A DNA stretch of 37,503 nucleotides from Bacteroidales bacterium (GTDB lineage Bacteria > Bacteroidota > Bacteroidia > Bacteroidales > UBA12170). Under the pieces are notes generated by a model. It worked only from the letters and a program-made list of their open reading frames with translations, made no database searches and was not told the origin of the DNA. The DNA lies in the NCBI GenBank assembly GCA_021158405.1, contig JAGGUP010000124.1:1-37503 (forward strand), in the 5' to 3' direction. The position numbers and the translations under genes are program-made. Every line of letters begins with the position of its first letter. Position 1 is the first letter of the stretch. Shown here piece after piece: positions 1 through 9,121 of the stretch.

Positions 1-51
1 AATTTATGTTAAATTTCTTCCGGTAAAATATTGAAATGATTTTTATCCCAA

Positions 52-82
52 TTGTTCAACAAGCTAATTCTTTCTATCTTTG
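52..82 (+). promoter_or_regulatory. Bacteroidota-type promoter of the phosphofructokinase gene
   Basis: A TTG element at 52-54 and a TATCTTTG (-7 consensus TAnnTTTG) at 75-82 are about 20 bases apart, which fits the Bacteroidota primary sigma factor. Transcription would begin near 89. That puts the ATG at 105 about 16 bases into the transcript and excludes the upstream in-frame ATG at 36. Confidence 0.7.
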
Positions 83-104
83 CAGTACCAAAAAATTTAA
101 TTAT

Positions 105-1334
105 ATGCAAAAATCTATCATAATTCTTGCCGGAGGTGGTCCGGCTCCTGGAATAAACACTGTAATTGCTACTGTAGCAAAAGTTTTCATTAAAGATGGA
201 TTTCGTATCATTGGCTTGAATGGCGGATACAAAGACCTGTTTGCTGAAACACCAAACATAGTTGAAATTGATTTTAAATTGGCCGACCGGATTCACAAAG
301 AAGGCGGATCAGCAATTCAAATGAGCCGTCATAAACCAAAAGATAGTGAGTTTAACACGAAAATATTTACCGAGAACAATGTGAAATTATTGGTTACTAT
401 CGGGGGAGACGACACAGCGAGTACCGCAAATCGGATTTCTAAATTTTTAGCCGAGAACAATGTTGTTATCCAAAATATACACGTTCCAAAAACCATCGAT
501 AACGATTTGCCATTGCCGGAAGGATCACCCACCTTTGGTTATCATTCAGCAAAAAGTGAAGGCGTGCGGATGGCAACAACCATCTATGAAGACGCTCGCA
601 CAAGTGGTAATTGGTTTATTGTAAGCGCTATGGGAAGAGAAGCCGGACACCTTGCTTTTGGTATTGGTGCGGCATGCCATTACCCACTAATCATTATCCC
701 TGAAATGTTTAATAAAACAAAAGTCTCTTTGGATAAAATCATTCGTTTGATTATTTCTTCCATTTTGAAACGAAAAATTCTCGAGATTAATTATGGTGTC
801 GTCATTGTAAGTGAGGGCGTATTTCATTCCATGGGAGACCAAGAGATAGAAAGTTCAGGTATTGTATTTACCTACGATGAACATGGCCATCCCGAACTAG
901 GCAATTTGAGTAAAGCACATATATTTAATGTATTACTTCAACAAAAACTAAAAGAACTAGGGCTTTTAATAAAAAGTCGTCCGGTAGAAATTGGTTATGA
1001 AATCAGATGTGTTCCGCCCGTTGCTTTTGATTTAGTTTATTGCGCCTTATTAGGAATGGGTGTTAAGAAGTTATTCGATCAAGGAGTAAGTGGTGTTATG
1101 GTAACCTCCGACCAAAGAGGAGATATTCATCCTCTTTACTTGAAAGATGTAGAAGACGAGAACGGAAAAATAAAACCACGTTTGGTGAATATAAACTCTG
1201 AACGCTTTAAAATGGTGTATGAAGATAATCAGCAATATATTATTGAAGCTGATTACGATACGGCTAAAAAATACGTAAGCAATCCTCAAGATTATAATTT
1301 CTACAAGATTCTTAACTGGTCAGACAAAATATAA
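105..1334 (+). CDS. pfp: 6-phosphofructokinase, probably PPi-dependent
   Basis: A 409-residue phosphofructokinase that phosphorylates fructose 6-phosphate in cytoplasmic glycolysis. The glycine-rich start (residues 8-14, AGGGPAP) is followed by GGDD at 100-103 and PKTIDND at 128-134. In this family Asp instead of Gly in GGDx, and Lys before TIDND, are the marks of enzymes that use pyrophosphate rather than ATP, so the reversible PPi enzyme is the better call. A later MGREAGHLAFGIG segment is the usual sugar-phosphate binding region. The length matches short PPi-PFKs of about 400 residues. The start at 105 is chosen because the promoter at 52-82 lies downstream of an earlier in-frame ATG. It is apparently monocistronic; the next gene has its own promoter. 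Phosphodonor preference is inferred from two motifs, not proven. Confidence 0.9.
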   Translation: MQKSIIILAGGGPAPGINTVIATVAKVFIKDGFRIIGLNGGYKDLFAETPNIVEIDFKLADRIHKEGGSAIQMSRHKPKDSEFNTKIFTENNVKLLVTIGGDDTASTANRISKFLAENNVVIQNIHVPKTIDNDLPLPEGSPTFGYHSAKSEGVRMATTIYEDARTSGNWFIVSAMGREAGHLAFGIGAACHYPLIIIPEMFNKTKVSLDKIIRLIISSILKRKILEINYGVVIVSEGVFHSMGDQEIESSGIVFTYDEHGHPELGNLSKAHIFNVLLQQKLKELGLLIKSRPVEIGYEIRCVPPVAFDLVYCALLGMGVKKLFDQGVSGVMVTSDQRGDIHPLYLKDVEDENGKIKPRLVNINSERFKMVYEDNQQYIIEADYDTAKKYVSNPQDYNFYKILNWSDKI

Positions 1335-1374
1335 AAAAGCCATTTTCAACTTTTTATCCAAGCAAAAAAAATAT

Positions 1375-1382
1375 TAGCTTTG
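1375..1382 (+). promoter_or_regulatory. -7 promoter element before the RND-like transporter
   Basis: TAGCTTTG matches TAnnTTTG exactly. No clear TTG -33 box was found. The implied transcript start near 1389 makes a TTG start at 1380 impossible and supports the ATG at 1431. Confidence 0.55.
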
Positions 1383-1430
1383 CAGATCCTAAAAAGCAGA
1401 TGCTTTTTAGCTTTAATTGCGTCAAAAGAA

Positions 1431-3791
1431 ATGTGGAAATATATAACTAGGTGGATTTTAAGATATCGCATTACTCATCTGATTATCATAGGATTGATAA
1501 CCATTTTCTTTGCTTTTCAGATGCGCTCACTAAAACTGTCCTATGAGCTTCCTCAGATGCTCCCCCAAAATAATCCTACTCTAATTGCCTACGAAAATTT
1601 CAAAAATGATTTCGGACAAGATGGAGCGGTAATGTTTGCCGGAGCAATCAATCACGATATATTTAAACTAAATAATTTCAATGCTCTTTATGATCTTTCG
1701 CATCGTTTGAAAGAGATTAATGGCGTTGAAGGCGTTGTTTCTGTTGCTCAGATCTATACACTTATCAAAAATACCAAGGAGAAAAAATTCGATTTCAAAG
1801 CAGTTGTTGATAAGCGACCTGAAACTCAACAAGAACTTGATTCTTTAAAAAACATCATTTATTCCTTGCCTTTTTACGATGGGTTACTTTACAACCGTGA
1901 GTCGGATGTGTTTATGATTATGGTCACACTTGACAAGGATATTTTGAATACAAAAGCGCGTGTCCCTTTAATCTATTCTATTAAAGATGAGATTGAAGCC
2001 TACGCCAGTAATCAAAAGGTGGAAATTCATTTATCAGGTCTACCTTATATTCGGACCATTACCAGCGACTTGATCAAAAGTGAATTAAACAAATTTATCT
2101 TTTATGCGCTTTTTGCTGCTGCTTTCATCCTTTTAATCTTTTACCGTTCTTTTAAAATGGTCTTTTTCCCAGTACTTACTGTGACCATTAGTGTTATTTG
2201 GACTCTTGGAATAACGGCACTTTTGGGTTATAAAATAACCATTCTGACAGGAATAATTCCACCTCTTCTCATTATTATCGGAATAGAAAACAGCATCTTT
2301 CTGCTTAATAAATACATTGCCGAGTACAATATTCACCAAAATAAAATCAAGGCGTTAACCCGAATGGTAGATCGCATAGGAAGTGCAAATTTCCTTACCA
2401 ATGCAACAACTGCTGCCGGATTTGCTGCCTTCATCATTACAGGAAACAATTTATTGGTTGAGTTTGGAATTGTTTCTTCGCTGAGTATACTCGGAATCTA
2501 TCTGCTCACACTCATTCTGATTCCTATTTTCTTTTCTTTTAAAGGAATTCCAAATGCACGCCTATTATCCAACGTCGAAGGCGGAATAGTATCAGGCATT
2601 GTCGATCGCATTTTATTGGTTGTTTCAAAATACCGTTCTTGGGTTTATATTGTCAGCATACTTTTATTTGTTACGGGAATCATCGGCATTAGCAAGCTTA
2701 AAACAACCGGAAATATTGTAGACGACATTCCAAAAGAGGGTGTTCTTTATCAGGATCTTCTTTTTTTCGAACACCATTTTAATGGCGTAATGCCATTCGA
2801 AATTACAATCGACACTAAAAAGCCTCACGGAATATTACAAATGAGTACTATTCAAAAAATAGAGAGCTTGCAAGATATTCTTTTAAAATATCCTGAACTT
2901 TCGCGTCCGATGTCCTTAGTAGAAGTGGTAAAATTCTCTAAGCAGGCTTTCTACAATGGCGACGAAAAAAAATATACGCTACCGAATAACCAGGAAAAGA
3001 ATTTTATCTTGGGCTACATGCCGAAAATTGATTCCGGTAACCACAACACCCTAAATAGTTTTGTTGACAACGATTTGCGCAGAACACGCATAACCGTACA
3101 AATGGCCAATATTGGAACAAACGAAATAGAAGCCTTAAAAAACGATCTAAAACCCAAAATTGATAGCTTATTTAATCCCGAGAAATTCGATGTTGAATTA
3201 ACAGGCACAAGCGTTGTCTTTCTTGAAGGCACCAAATATCTGATTAAAAATCTTTTGCAAAGTTTATTGCTAGCATTAGTCGTTATCTCTTTATTAATGG
3301 CTTTATTGTTTACTTCTGCCCGTATGATTGTTTTGTCGCTTATACCTAATCTTTTACCGCAATTGTTGACAGCAGCCATGATGGGCTATTTTGGGATTCC
3401 GATTAAACCTTCTACCATATTAATTTTTAGCATTGCGCTCGGTATTTCTGTTGATAATGCCATTCACTTTTTGTCCAGATATCGCTTGCAGCTAAAGCAT
3501 AACGATTGGAATATTAATATTTCTGTTATGAAAGCACTTAAGGAAACCGGCTATAGCATGGTTTATTCCTCTATCGTGCTCTTTTTTGGATTTTATATTT
3601 TTACCATGTCTAAATTTGGAGGAACCGAAGCCATGGGGTATCTCATCTCTTTCACTTTACTGGTAGCACTCATCTCTAACTTATTTTTATTGCCGTCTCT
3701 CCTCTTGTCGTTAGATAAATTTATGACCACTCGTGCTTTTAAAAAATCTCTTTTGGAAAGTCCCAATGATGATAACGATAACGGAGATTAA
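1431..3791 (+). CDS. RND superfamily (MMPL-like) exporter
   Basis: A 786-residue inner-membrane protein of the hydrophobe/lipid-export branch of the RND superfamily. It has two similar halves. Each has one N-terminal membrane helix (about residues 14-31 in the first half), a periplasmic domain and a five-helix bundle. The proton-relay position in the second half is visible as GISVDNAIHF, with Asp at 675. The matching place in the first half reads GIENSIFL, with Glu286-Asn287. At under 800 residues it is shorter than tripartite drug pumps of about 1040 residues, and no membrane-fusion or outer-membrane partner is adjacent, so it probably acts alone or with unlinked partners. The ATG at 1431 is preferred over an upstream TTG that falls inside the promoter. 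Substrate is unknown; lipids, hopanoids or pigments are typical of this branch. Confidence 0.85.
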   Translation: MWKYITRWILRYRITHLIIIGLITIFFAFQMRSLKLSYELPQMLPQNNPTLIAYENFKNDFGQDGAVMFAGAINHDIFKLNNFNALYDLSHRLKEINGVEGVVSVAQIYTLIKNTKEKKFDFKAVVDKRPETQQELDSLKNIIYSLPFYDGLLYNRESDVFMIMVTLDKDILNTKARVPLIYSIKDEIEAYASNQKVEIHLSGLPYIRTITSDLIKSELNKFIFYALFAAAFILLIFYRSFKMVFFPVLTVTISVIWTLGITALLGYKITILTGIIPPLLIIIGIENSIFLLNKYIAEYNIHQNKIKALTRMVDRIGSANFLTNATTAAGFAAFIITGNNLLVEFGIVSSLSILGIYLLTLILIPIFFSFKGIPNARLLSNVEGGIVSGIVDRILLVVSKYRSWVYIVSILLFVTGIIGISKLKTTGNIVDDIPKEGVLYQDLLFFEHHFNGVMPFEITIDTKKPHGILQMSTIQKIESLQDILLKYPELSRPMSLVEVVKFSKQAFYNGDEKKYTLPNNQEKNFILGYMPKIDSGNHNTLNSFVDNDLRRTRITVQMANIGTNEIEALKNDLKPKIDSLFNPEKFDVELTGTSVVFLEGTKYLIKNLLQSLLLALVVISLLMALLFTSARMIVLSLIPNLLPQLLTAAMMGYFGIPIKPSTILIFSIALGISVDNAIHFLSRYRLQLKHNDWNINISVMKALKETGYSMVYSSIVLFFGFYIFTMSKFGGTEAMGYLISFTLLVALISNLFLLPSLLLSLDKFMTTRAFKKSLLESPNDDNDNGD

Positions 3792-3807
3792 TATTCCACC
3801 TCCTTTA

Positions 3808-3840
3808 TTGATCTTCATCTATAAGTTTTTCTTACTTTTG
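3808..3840 (+). promoter_or_regulatory. Bacteroidota-type promoter of rfbA
   Basis: TTG at 3808-3810 and TACTTTTG at 3833-3840 are separated by 22 bases and lie 35 bases before the rfbA ATG. Both elements match the phylum consensus. Confidence 0.6.
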
Positions 3841-3875
3841 ACATTTAGCAACAAACTTCATAAAAATAGTAATCA

Positions 3876-4736
3876 ATGAAAGGAATCATTTTAGCCGGCG
3901 GATCCGGTACTCGTCTCCATCCATTAACCATTTCGATAAGCAAGCAACTATTGCCCATCTACAATAAACCAATGATTTATTACCCTTTGTCTGTACTTAT
4001 GATGGCAGGAATACGTGAAATTTTAATTATTTCCACTCCGCATGATTTACCACATTTCAAAACTTTGTTTGGAACAGGTGAGGATTTAGGGCTTAAATTC
4101 AGCTATAAGGAACAAGTTATACCCAATGGTTTAGCTCAAGCATTTGTAATAGGCGAGGAATTTATTGGAAATGATAAAGTAGCCTTGATATTGGGAGATA
4201 ATATCTTTTATATGCAAGGGTTATCAAAACTATTAAGAAGTGTAAATGATCCGGTTGGAGGTATTGTTTTTGCCTATCAGGTAAATGATCCGGAGCGCTA
4301 TGGTGTTGTGGAATTTGATAAAAATATGAACGCCATTTCCATAGAAGAAAAACCTAAAAAACCTAAGTCGAATTATGCAGTCCCCGGATTGTATTTTTAC
4401 GACAATTCGGTGGTGGATATAGCAAAAAATATTGAACCAAGTGCACGCGGCGAATATGAAATTACCGATGTAAACAGATATTATCTCGAACAAGGGAAAC
4501 TACATGTTAGTGTTTTAAATAGAGGCACAGCCTGGCTCGATACCGGAACTTTTACTTCTCTAAACCAAGCTTCTCAATTTGTCGAAGTGATTGAAAATAG
4601 GCAAGGCATGATGATCAGTAATATCGAAGAAATAGCTTTTCGAATGGGCTTTATCAATGCTGATCAATTAAGAAAACTTGCCGAACTCTTGAAAAAAAGC
4701 GGCTATGGAGAATATTTATTACGCTTAGTTGACTAG
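3876..4736 (+). CDS. rfbA: Glucose-1-phosphate thymidylyltransferase
   Basis: A 286-residue cytoplasmic enzyme that joins glucose 1-phosphate and dTTP to make dTDP-glucose, the first step toward dTDP-rhamnose and other deoxysugars of surface polysaccharide. The nucleotide-binding start is [13 protein letters not shown] at residues 6-18. The metal-binding Asp108 lies in LGDNIFY and the second metal-binding Asp in WLDTGT (about residue 222). PNGLAQAF and the [13 protein letters not shown] segment are standard for RfbA/RmlA. Length matches the family (about 290). The usual rfbB, rfbC and rfbD partners are not adjacent on either side, so the gene stands alone here with its own promoter and a possible terminator. 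Confidence 0.95.
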   Translation: MKGIILAGGSGTRLHPLTISISKQLLPIYNKPMIYYPLSVLMMAGIREILIISTPHDLPHFKTLFGTGEDLGLKFSYKEQVIPNGLAQAFVIGEEFIGNDKVALILGDNIFYMQGLSKLLRSVNDPVGGIVFAYQVNDPERYGVVEFDKNMNAISIEEKPKKPKSNYAVPGLYFYDNSVVDIAKNIEPSARGEYEITDVNRYYLEQGKLHVSVLNRGTAWLDTGTFTSLNQASQFVEVIENRQGMMISNIEEIAFRMGFINADQLRKLAELLKKSGYGEYLLRLVD

Positions 4737-4784
4737 AAAGGATTTCATTTTGTTATTGTAGATCAACATAAATAAAATTCACTC

Positions 4785-4815
4785 TTCCGCGTAGCGGATA
4801 AACTTTTTATTTTTT
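4785..4815 (+). terminator. Possible rho-independent terminator after rfbA
   Basis: A short GC-rich hairpin (TCCGC at 4786-4790, loop GTA, GCGGA at 4794-4798) is followed after a few bases by a T-rich stretch. The stem is only 5 bp and the T run is interrupted, so this is a weak call. Confidence 0.4.
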
Positions 4816-4880
4816 CGGACAACAATGATTTTACATATTAATTAACACATTTCGATTTTTTATAATCGGAATGCTTTGTT

Positions 4881-4888
4881 TACTTTTG
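4881..4888 (+). promoter_or_regulatory. -7 promoter element of the prenyltransferase gene
   Basis: TACTTTTG matches TAnnTTTG and sits 20 bases before the ATG at 4909. A convincing -33 box is not visible. Confidence 0.55.
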
Positions 4889-4908
4889 CGCCTATCAAAT
4901 GATCTACT

Positions 4909-5883
4909 ATGCACACAATAGAAGAATATCAAAAGCTGATCCAATCTGCCATTGAAAAAGAACTTGTTCACCGCGAACCAGTTGAATTGTATGAGCCTAT
5001 TAAATATACTCTTTATATGGGAGGGAAACGTTTGCGTCCCATGCTTACTCTGCTGACTTGCGATATTTTTGATGGTGATATTCTTCAAGCCATATACCCG
5101 GCACTCGGGTTGGAAACTTTTCATAATTTCACACTATTGCATGATGATATTATGGATAACGCGCCTATAAGAAGAGGTCAACAAACCGTTTATAAAAAAT
5201 GGGATGCCAACCGCGCTATTCTTTCTGGTGATACCATGATGGTTATGGCTTACGATTTTATTTTAGCATCGCCCAAAGATTTACTTTTCGAGATTTTTAC
5301 CGTATTCAATAGGGTTGGAAAAGAAGTTTGTGAAGGTCAACAATACGACATGAATTTTGAAAAGAAGAATAATGTTACTCTGGATGAATATCTTAAAATG
5401 ATTCATCTAAAAACAGCCGTTTTATTAGGAGGTAGTATGCAAGTTGGTGCTATTGTGGCTCGTACTTCAAAAAACAATACCCAACTCATTTACGAATTTG
5501 GCGAAAGTATCGGCATGGCTTTTCAACTTCGAGATGATTTGTTAGACGCCTTTGGAGATGAAGATATTTTTGGTAAAAAGAATGGCGGCGATATTCGAAC
5601 CAACAAAAAAACCTTTTTGTATTTAAAAGCACTCGAATTAGGATCACCAAAGCAACAGGAAGAGTTAAAGCAATTGTTTAGTATTAAAGATAAACAAGAC
5701 GACAATAAAGTAGAACGTGTTTTATCTATTTTCCAAGATCTAAAAATAGAAGAAGAAACCAAACGTTTGATGGACTGCTATTACGACAAAGGATTTAAGA
5801 TACTGAAAAAGATCGACTTAGATCAGAATAAAAAGCATGTTCTAGTTAAGTTGGCCGAAAGTTTGATGAAACGAACTAATTAA
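4909..5883 (+). CDS. Polyprenyl (isoprenyl) diphosphate synthase
   Basis: A 324-residue trans-prenyltransferase that condenses isopentenyl diphosphate onto an allylic diphosphate, supplying isoprenoid chains in the cytoplasm. The first aspartate-rich motif is DDIMD at residues 79-83. The second is DDLLD at 209-213, preceded by QLR. The substrate-contacting GGKRLRP segment is near the N terminus. The residue five places before the first motif is Phe74. Bulky residues there usually limit chain length to about C15-C20, which is a hint of a farnesyl or geranylgeranyl product rather than a long quinone side chain. Product length cannot be settled from sequence. It ends 3 bases before the convergent ABC-F gene. 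Confidence 0.9.
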   Translation: MHTIEEYQKLIQSAIEKELVHREPVELYEPIKYTLYMGGKRLRPMLTLLTCDIFDGDILQAIYPALGLETFHNFTLLHDDIMDNAPIRRGQQTVYKKWDANRAILSGDTMMVMAYDFILASPKDLLFEIFTVFNRVGKEVCEGQQYDMNFEKKNNVTLDEYLKMIHLKTAVLLGGSMQVGAIVARTSKNNTQLIYEFGESIGMAFQLRDDLLDAFGDEDIFGKKNGGDIRTNKKTFLYLKALELGSPKQQEELKQLFSIKDKQDDNKVERVLSIFQDLKIEEETKRLMDCYYDKGFKILKKIDLDQNKKHVLVKLAESLMKRTN

Positions 5884-5886
5884 GCA

Positions 5887-7824
5887 CTATTTTCCTTCTA
5901 ACTCCAAACTTATCCTCTCCCATTCGTTTAAACGACTTTCGAGATTAGTTTTTAGTTTTTGATAGCTTTCGAAAAAAGTACTATCATTAATAAGCTCTTT
6001 ATACTTTCTCGGATCCGCCAAATTTGCATCGGAGATCTCAATCTCTTTTTCCATCTTTAGAATTTCTTTCTCAATAAGATGTAATTTATTTTCAAGTTTC
6101 CTTAACTCCTTATCGCTCTCTTTTTTATCAAGATAGGCTTGCTTATTTTCTGATATAGACTTGTCTTTTCCCCGATTTTTCAGGCTTTTTCCCGATTTTT
6201 CCAGTTGCTGGAAATTTTCAATCTTTCGCTTTTCAAGAAAATTCCGAATGTCACCTAAATGTTCTTTTGTTTCGGCTTTTTTAAATTCGATTACTTTGTC
6301 TGTCAATCCTTGCAAAAAATCACGATCGTGCGAGACAATAATCAAACTTCCATTATACTGCATTAAAGCATTTTTAAGAATGCTTTTCGATTGAATATCT
6401 AAATGGTTGGTGGGCTCATCCAATACCAAAAGATTATAGGGCTCGAGCAACAATTTTGCTAATGCTAAACGCGATTTTTCTCCACCACTCAACACGCTTA
6501 CTTTTTTATCAATCGTTTCACCACTAAAAAGAAATGCGCCTAATATATCCCGAACTTTCTTGCGAAGATCACCGGTAGCTACATCATCAATAGTTTCAAA
6601 AACCGTCTTGTTCATATCGAGATATTCGGTCTGATTTTGAGCATAATAACCCAATTTAACATTATAACCGAGTTTAAACTCTCCTTCATAATCTTGTTCT
6701 CCCACAATGATTTTAGCCAAGGTGGTTTTCCCCATTCCGTTTTTCCCGACAAAGGCTATCTTTTCCCCTTTAAGCAAAACAAAATCAAGTTGATTTAATA
6801 CTAGATTATCACCAAAGCGCTTGTCTAATTTTTGCGTTTCCACCACAATTTTCCCTGAGGAGGGAGCCTCTTGAAAGCGAAATTTTATGGATGATCTTTC
6901 GATAGAATCCACTTCAACACGTTCCATTTTCTCGAGCATTTTTACACGCGACTGCACCTGTTTGGCTTTGGTAGCTTGGTATCTAAATCGTGCCACAAAT
7001 TGCTCAATTTCTTGTATCTGCTTTTGTTGATTGACATAGGCCGCCTGCTCACCAATCAATCTTTCCTCACGCTCCAGAACATAAGCGCTATAAGCCATTT
7101 TATAATCGTAAATACGATTTTTGCTTATTTCGATTGTACGACTCGTTACCGAATCTAGAAAAACACGATCGTGAGCAACTAAAATAACGGCTCCAAAGTA
7201 ATTTTTCAAAAACTGTTCAAGCCATTCAATAGATTCAATATCCAAGTGATTCACCGGCTCATCCAACAATAACAAATCGGGTTTTTGTAATAATATCTTT
7301 GCAATTTCCACACGCATTCTCCATCCTCCGCTGAATTCACAAAGGGAACGCGAAAAATCTTCAGCTGTAAAGCCAAGTCCCAACAAAACTTTTTCCAAAT
7401 CCGCATCCCGATTCTGACCTCCCAGTAAATGATATCTCTCTGTAGAAACACTTAGCTCATGTGCCAGATTCATATATTCTGCACTTTCAAAATCCGTGCG
7501 CGTAATCAAATCCTGATTCAGTTGTTCTATCTTTTTTTCTAGCGCATTTATTTGATAAAATGCTTTTTGCGTTTCATGATAAATACTCAATTTACTTTCA
7601 TTTTTTAGCTCCTGAGGCAAATAACCAACTGTTTTTCCTTCCGGAATTACAATCTCTCCTCTATCAAATTCCAACTCTTTAGCCAACAGTTTAAGCAGAG
7701 TGGATTTTCCGGTTCCATTTGCACCTACCAAGCCAATTTTATCGTTGGAATTAATCAGGAAAGACACCTGATCAAAAAGCAGGTGACCAGAAAAAAGCAT
7801 GCTAATATTTTGGACTGAAAACAT
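5887..7824 (-). CDS. ABC-F family ATPase (translation factor type)
   Basis: A 645-residue soluble protein with two ATP-binding cassettes and no membrane segment. ABC-F proteins bind the ribosome E site and act on stalled or antibiotic-bound ribosomes. Domain 1 has GANGTGKST (34-42), FSGGWRMR and LLLLDEPVNHLD; domain 2 has GKNGMGKTT (about 358-366), LSGGEKSRLALAKLL and LVLDEPTNHLD. The linker between them is charged and helical. The C-terminal 100 residues are a strongly predicted Lys/Glu-rich coiled coil. One oddity is Val in place of the near-universal Thr in the first EPTNHLD. The gene follows a perfect terminator hairpin of the fprA gene, so it probably has its own promoter, although I could not find a consensus one. 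The exact subfamily (Uup-like or another) is not resolved. Confidence 0.92.
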   Translation of the reverse strand: MFSVQNISMLFSGHLLFDQVSFLINSNDKIGLVGANGTGKSTLLKLLAKELEFDRGEIVIPEGKTVGYLPQELKNESKLSIYHETQKAFYQINALEKKIEQLNQDLITRTDFESAEYMNLAHELSVSTERYHLLGGQNRDADLEKVLLGLGFTAEDFSRSLCEFSGGWRMRVEIAKILLQKPDLLLLDEPVNHLDIESIEWLEQFLKNYFGAVILVAHDRVFLDSVTSRTIEISKNRIYDYKMAYSAYVLEREERLIGEQAAYVNQQKQIQEIEQFVARFRYQATKAKQVQSRVKMLEKMERVEVDSIERSSIKFRFQEAPSSGKIVVETQKLDKRFGDNLVLNQLDFVLLKGEKIAFVGKNGMGKTTLAKIIVGEQDYEGEFKLGYNVKLGYYAQNQTEYLDMNKTVFETIDDVATGDLRKKVRDILGAFLFSGETIDKKVSVLSGGEKSRLALAKLLLEPYNLLVLDEPTNHLDIQSKSILKNALMQYNGSLIIVSHDRDFLQGLTDKVIEFKKAETKEHLGDIRNFLEKRKIENFQQLEKSGKSLKNRGKDKSISENKQAYLDKKESDKELRKLENKLHLIEKEILKMEKEIEISDANLADPRKYKELINDSTFFESYQKLKTNLESRLNEWERISLELEGK

Positions 7825-7836
7825 AGGCTTATTTGT

Positions 7837-7868
7837 AAAAAAACCTGTCAGCGTAATTCTGACAGGTT
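7837..7868 (-). terminator. Rho-independent terminator after the fprA-type gene
   Basis: A perfect 10-bp inverted repeat (AACCTGTCAG at 7842-7851 and CTGACAGGTT at 7859-7868, 7-base loop) is followed on the minus strand by a run of T. It lies 17 bases after the stop of the flavoprotein gene. Confidence 0.85.
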
Positions 7869-7885
7869 AAATACCTTAAATTTAT

Positions 7886-9091
7886 TTATAATTCCTCCAG
7901 AATTTTAGCAGCAAAATCACGACCGTAAGCACGGCATTTTTCAAGCTCTATTTCATTGGGTGTAAACTTGAAAAACATGCCAACGGTATAAAAATCGAGT
8001 TTCAAATTTCGTAAATTGTTTTCAATCAATTTAGAACCTTCTCCACTCCAACCATAAGAGCCAAATGCGCCGGCAAGTTTCCTCTTATCACGCAAAGGAT
8101 TGATAATTGCAAATAGCTTATAAATCGGCAATAAAATATTTTGATTGATTGTTGGAGAACCAACAATTATACCGCTTGCTTTTTCCATTTGCATATCCAA
8201 CTCCCCAATAGTTGTTTTTTCCACATCCAACAATATGGCATCTACTTCGCCCGACTGCTGAATCCCTTCGGCAATTGCTTCTGCAATCAAACCTGTTTTA
8301 TGATAAGCAGAAACAAAAGGAATAAATACATATTTACGCTCCGGCTGAGCCAAAAATTCGTTTGAATATTTTTCAGCTAGATCAACATATTTTTGCCAAT
8401 GTTTGCGAAGTAAAGGTCCATGGCCTGGCAAGATCGCCTTTATTCTCAATGGCTTTATCTTTTCGATAGCTTTTAGCATATACTTACTAAAAGGCTTCAG
8501 AATGACATCGAAATAATATTTAAAATCTTTATCGAAATCGCCCACTTCATCGTCCCACATGCGATCATCCGCATAATGCGAGCCAAAAGAATCGCAGGTA
8601 AAAAGCAAACGATCTTCCTCTAAATAGGTGTACATACTATCCGGCCAATGCAAATTTGGAGCACCAATAAAGCGCAACGTTTTATTTCCTAAATCGAGTG
8701 TTTGACCATCTTTAACAATTTTATGCGGGAAATCTCCGCTCATCAAATCTTTTAAATAGCGAATGGCATTTCCTGAACCAACAACCGTTGCTTTTGGAGC
8801 CAGATTAAGTAAGTTGCGTAGATTGCCAGAATGATCAGGCTCCGTATGATTTACAATAATATACTCAATTTCAGCTGGATCAACAACGCTTTTTACTTTT
8901 TCGAGATACGTTTCCCAAAAGTGTTCTTTGCTTGTATCTACTATCGTTTTTTTCTCTGCATTTATGAAATATGAATTATACGTTGTTCCATGTTCAGTTT
9001 CCATAACCACATCGAAAGTAACAATGTCTTTATCCAAAATGCCTATCCAATGCACATCAGGAGCAATTTCAATATTTTTTAACTCAGCCAT
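7886..9091 (-). CDS. fprA: FprA family A-type flavoprotein (diiron O2/NO reductase)
   Basis: A 401-residue flavodiiron protein. Such enzymes reduce O2 to water or NO to N2O and protect anaerobes and microaerophiles. The N-terminal metallo-beta-lactamase-like half has all expected iron ligands: His82, Glu84 and Asp86 in HTEPDHSGN, His148, Asp167 and His224 in LPGHGPL. The C-terminal half (about 255-401) is flavodoxin-like, with IVGSPTINQN and FGSYGWSGEG binding FMN. There is no C-terminal rubredoxin or reductase extension, so electrons come from a separate donor. The gene starts 30 bases after the parC stop, so read-through from parC is possible. Whether O2 or NO is the main substrate cannot be read from sequence. 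Its presence suggests an anaerobic or microaerophilic lifestyle with exposure to O2. Confidence 0.93.
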   Translation of the reverse strand: MAELKNIEIAPDVHWIGILDKDIVTFDVVMETEHGTTYNSYFINAEKKTIVDTSKEHFWETYLEKVKSVVDPAEIEYIIVNHTEPDHSGNLRNLLNLAPKATVVGSGNAIRYLKDLMSGDFPHKIVKDGQTLDLGNKTLRFIGAPNLHWPDSMYTYLEEDRLLFTCDSFGSHYADDRMWDDEVGDFDKDFKYYFDVILKPFSKYMLKAIEKIKPLRIKAILPGHGPLLRKHWQKYVDLAEKYSNEFLAQPERKYVFIPFVSAYHKTGLIAEAIAEGIQQSGEVDAILLDVEKTTIGELDMQMEKASGIIVGSPTINQNILLPIYKLFAIINPLRDKRKLAGAFGSYGWSGEGSKLIENNLRNLKLDFYTVGMFFKFTPNEIELEKCRAYGRDFAAKILEEL

Positions 9092-9121
9092 TTTATATAC
9101 TTAAATTATTCAAAGATTATT

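Noticed and set aside
1380-1430. Upstream TTG start for the RND-like transporter
   Set aside because: It overlaps the -7 promoter element at 1375-1382, and the ATG at 1431 gives a normal N terminus for the family.
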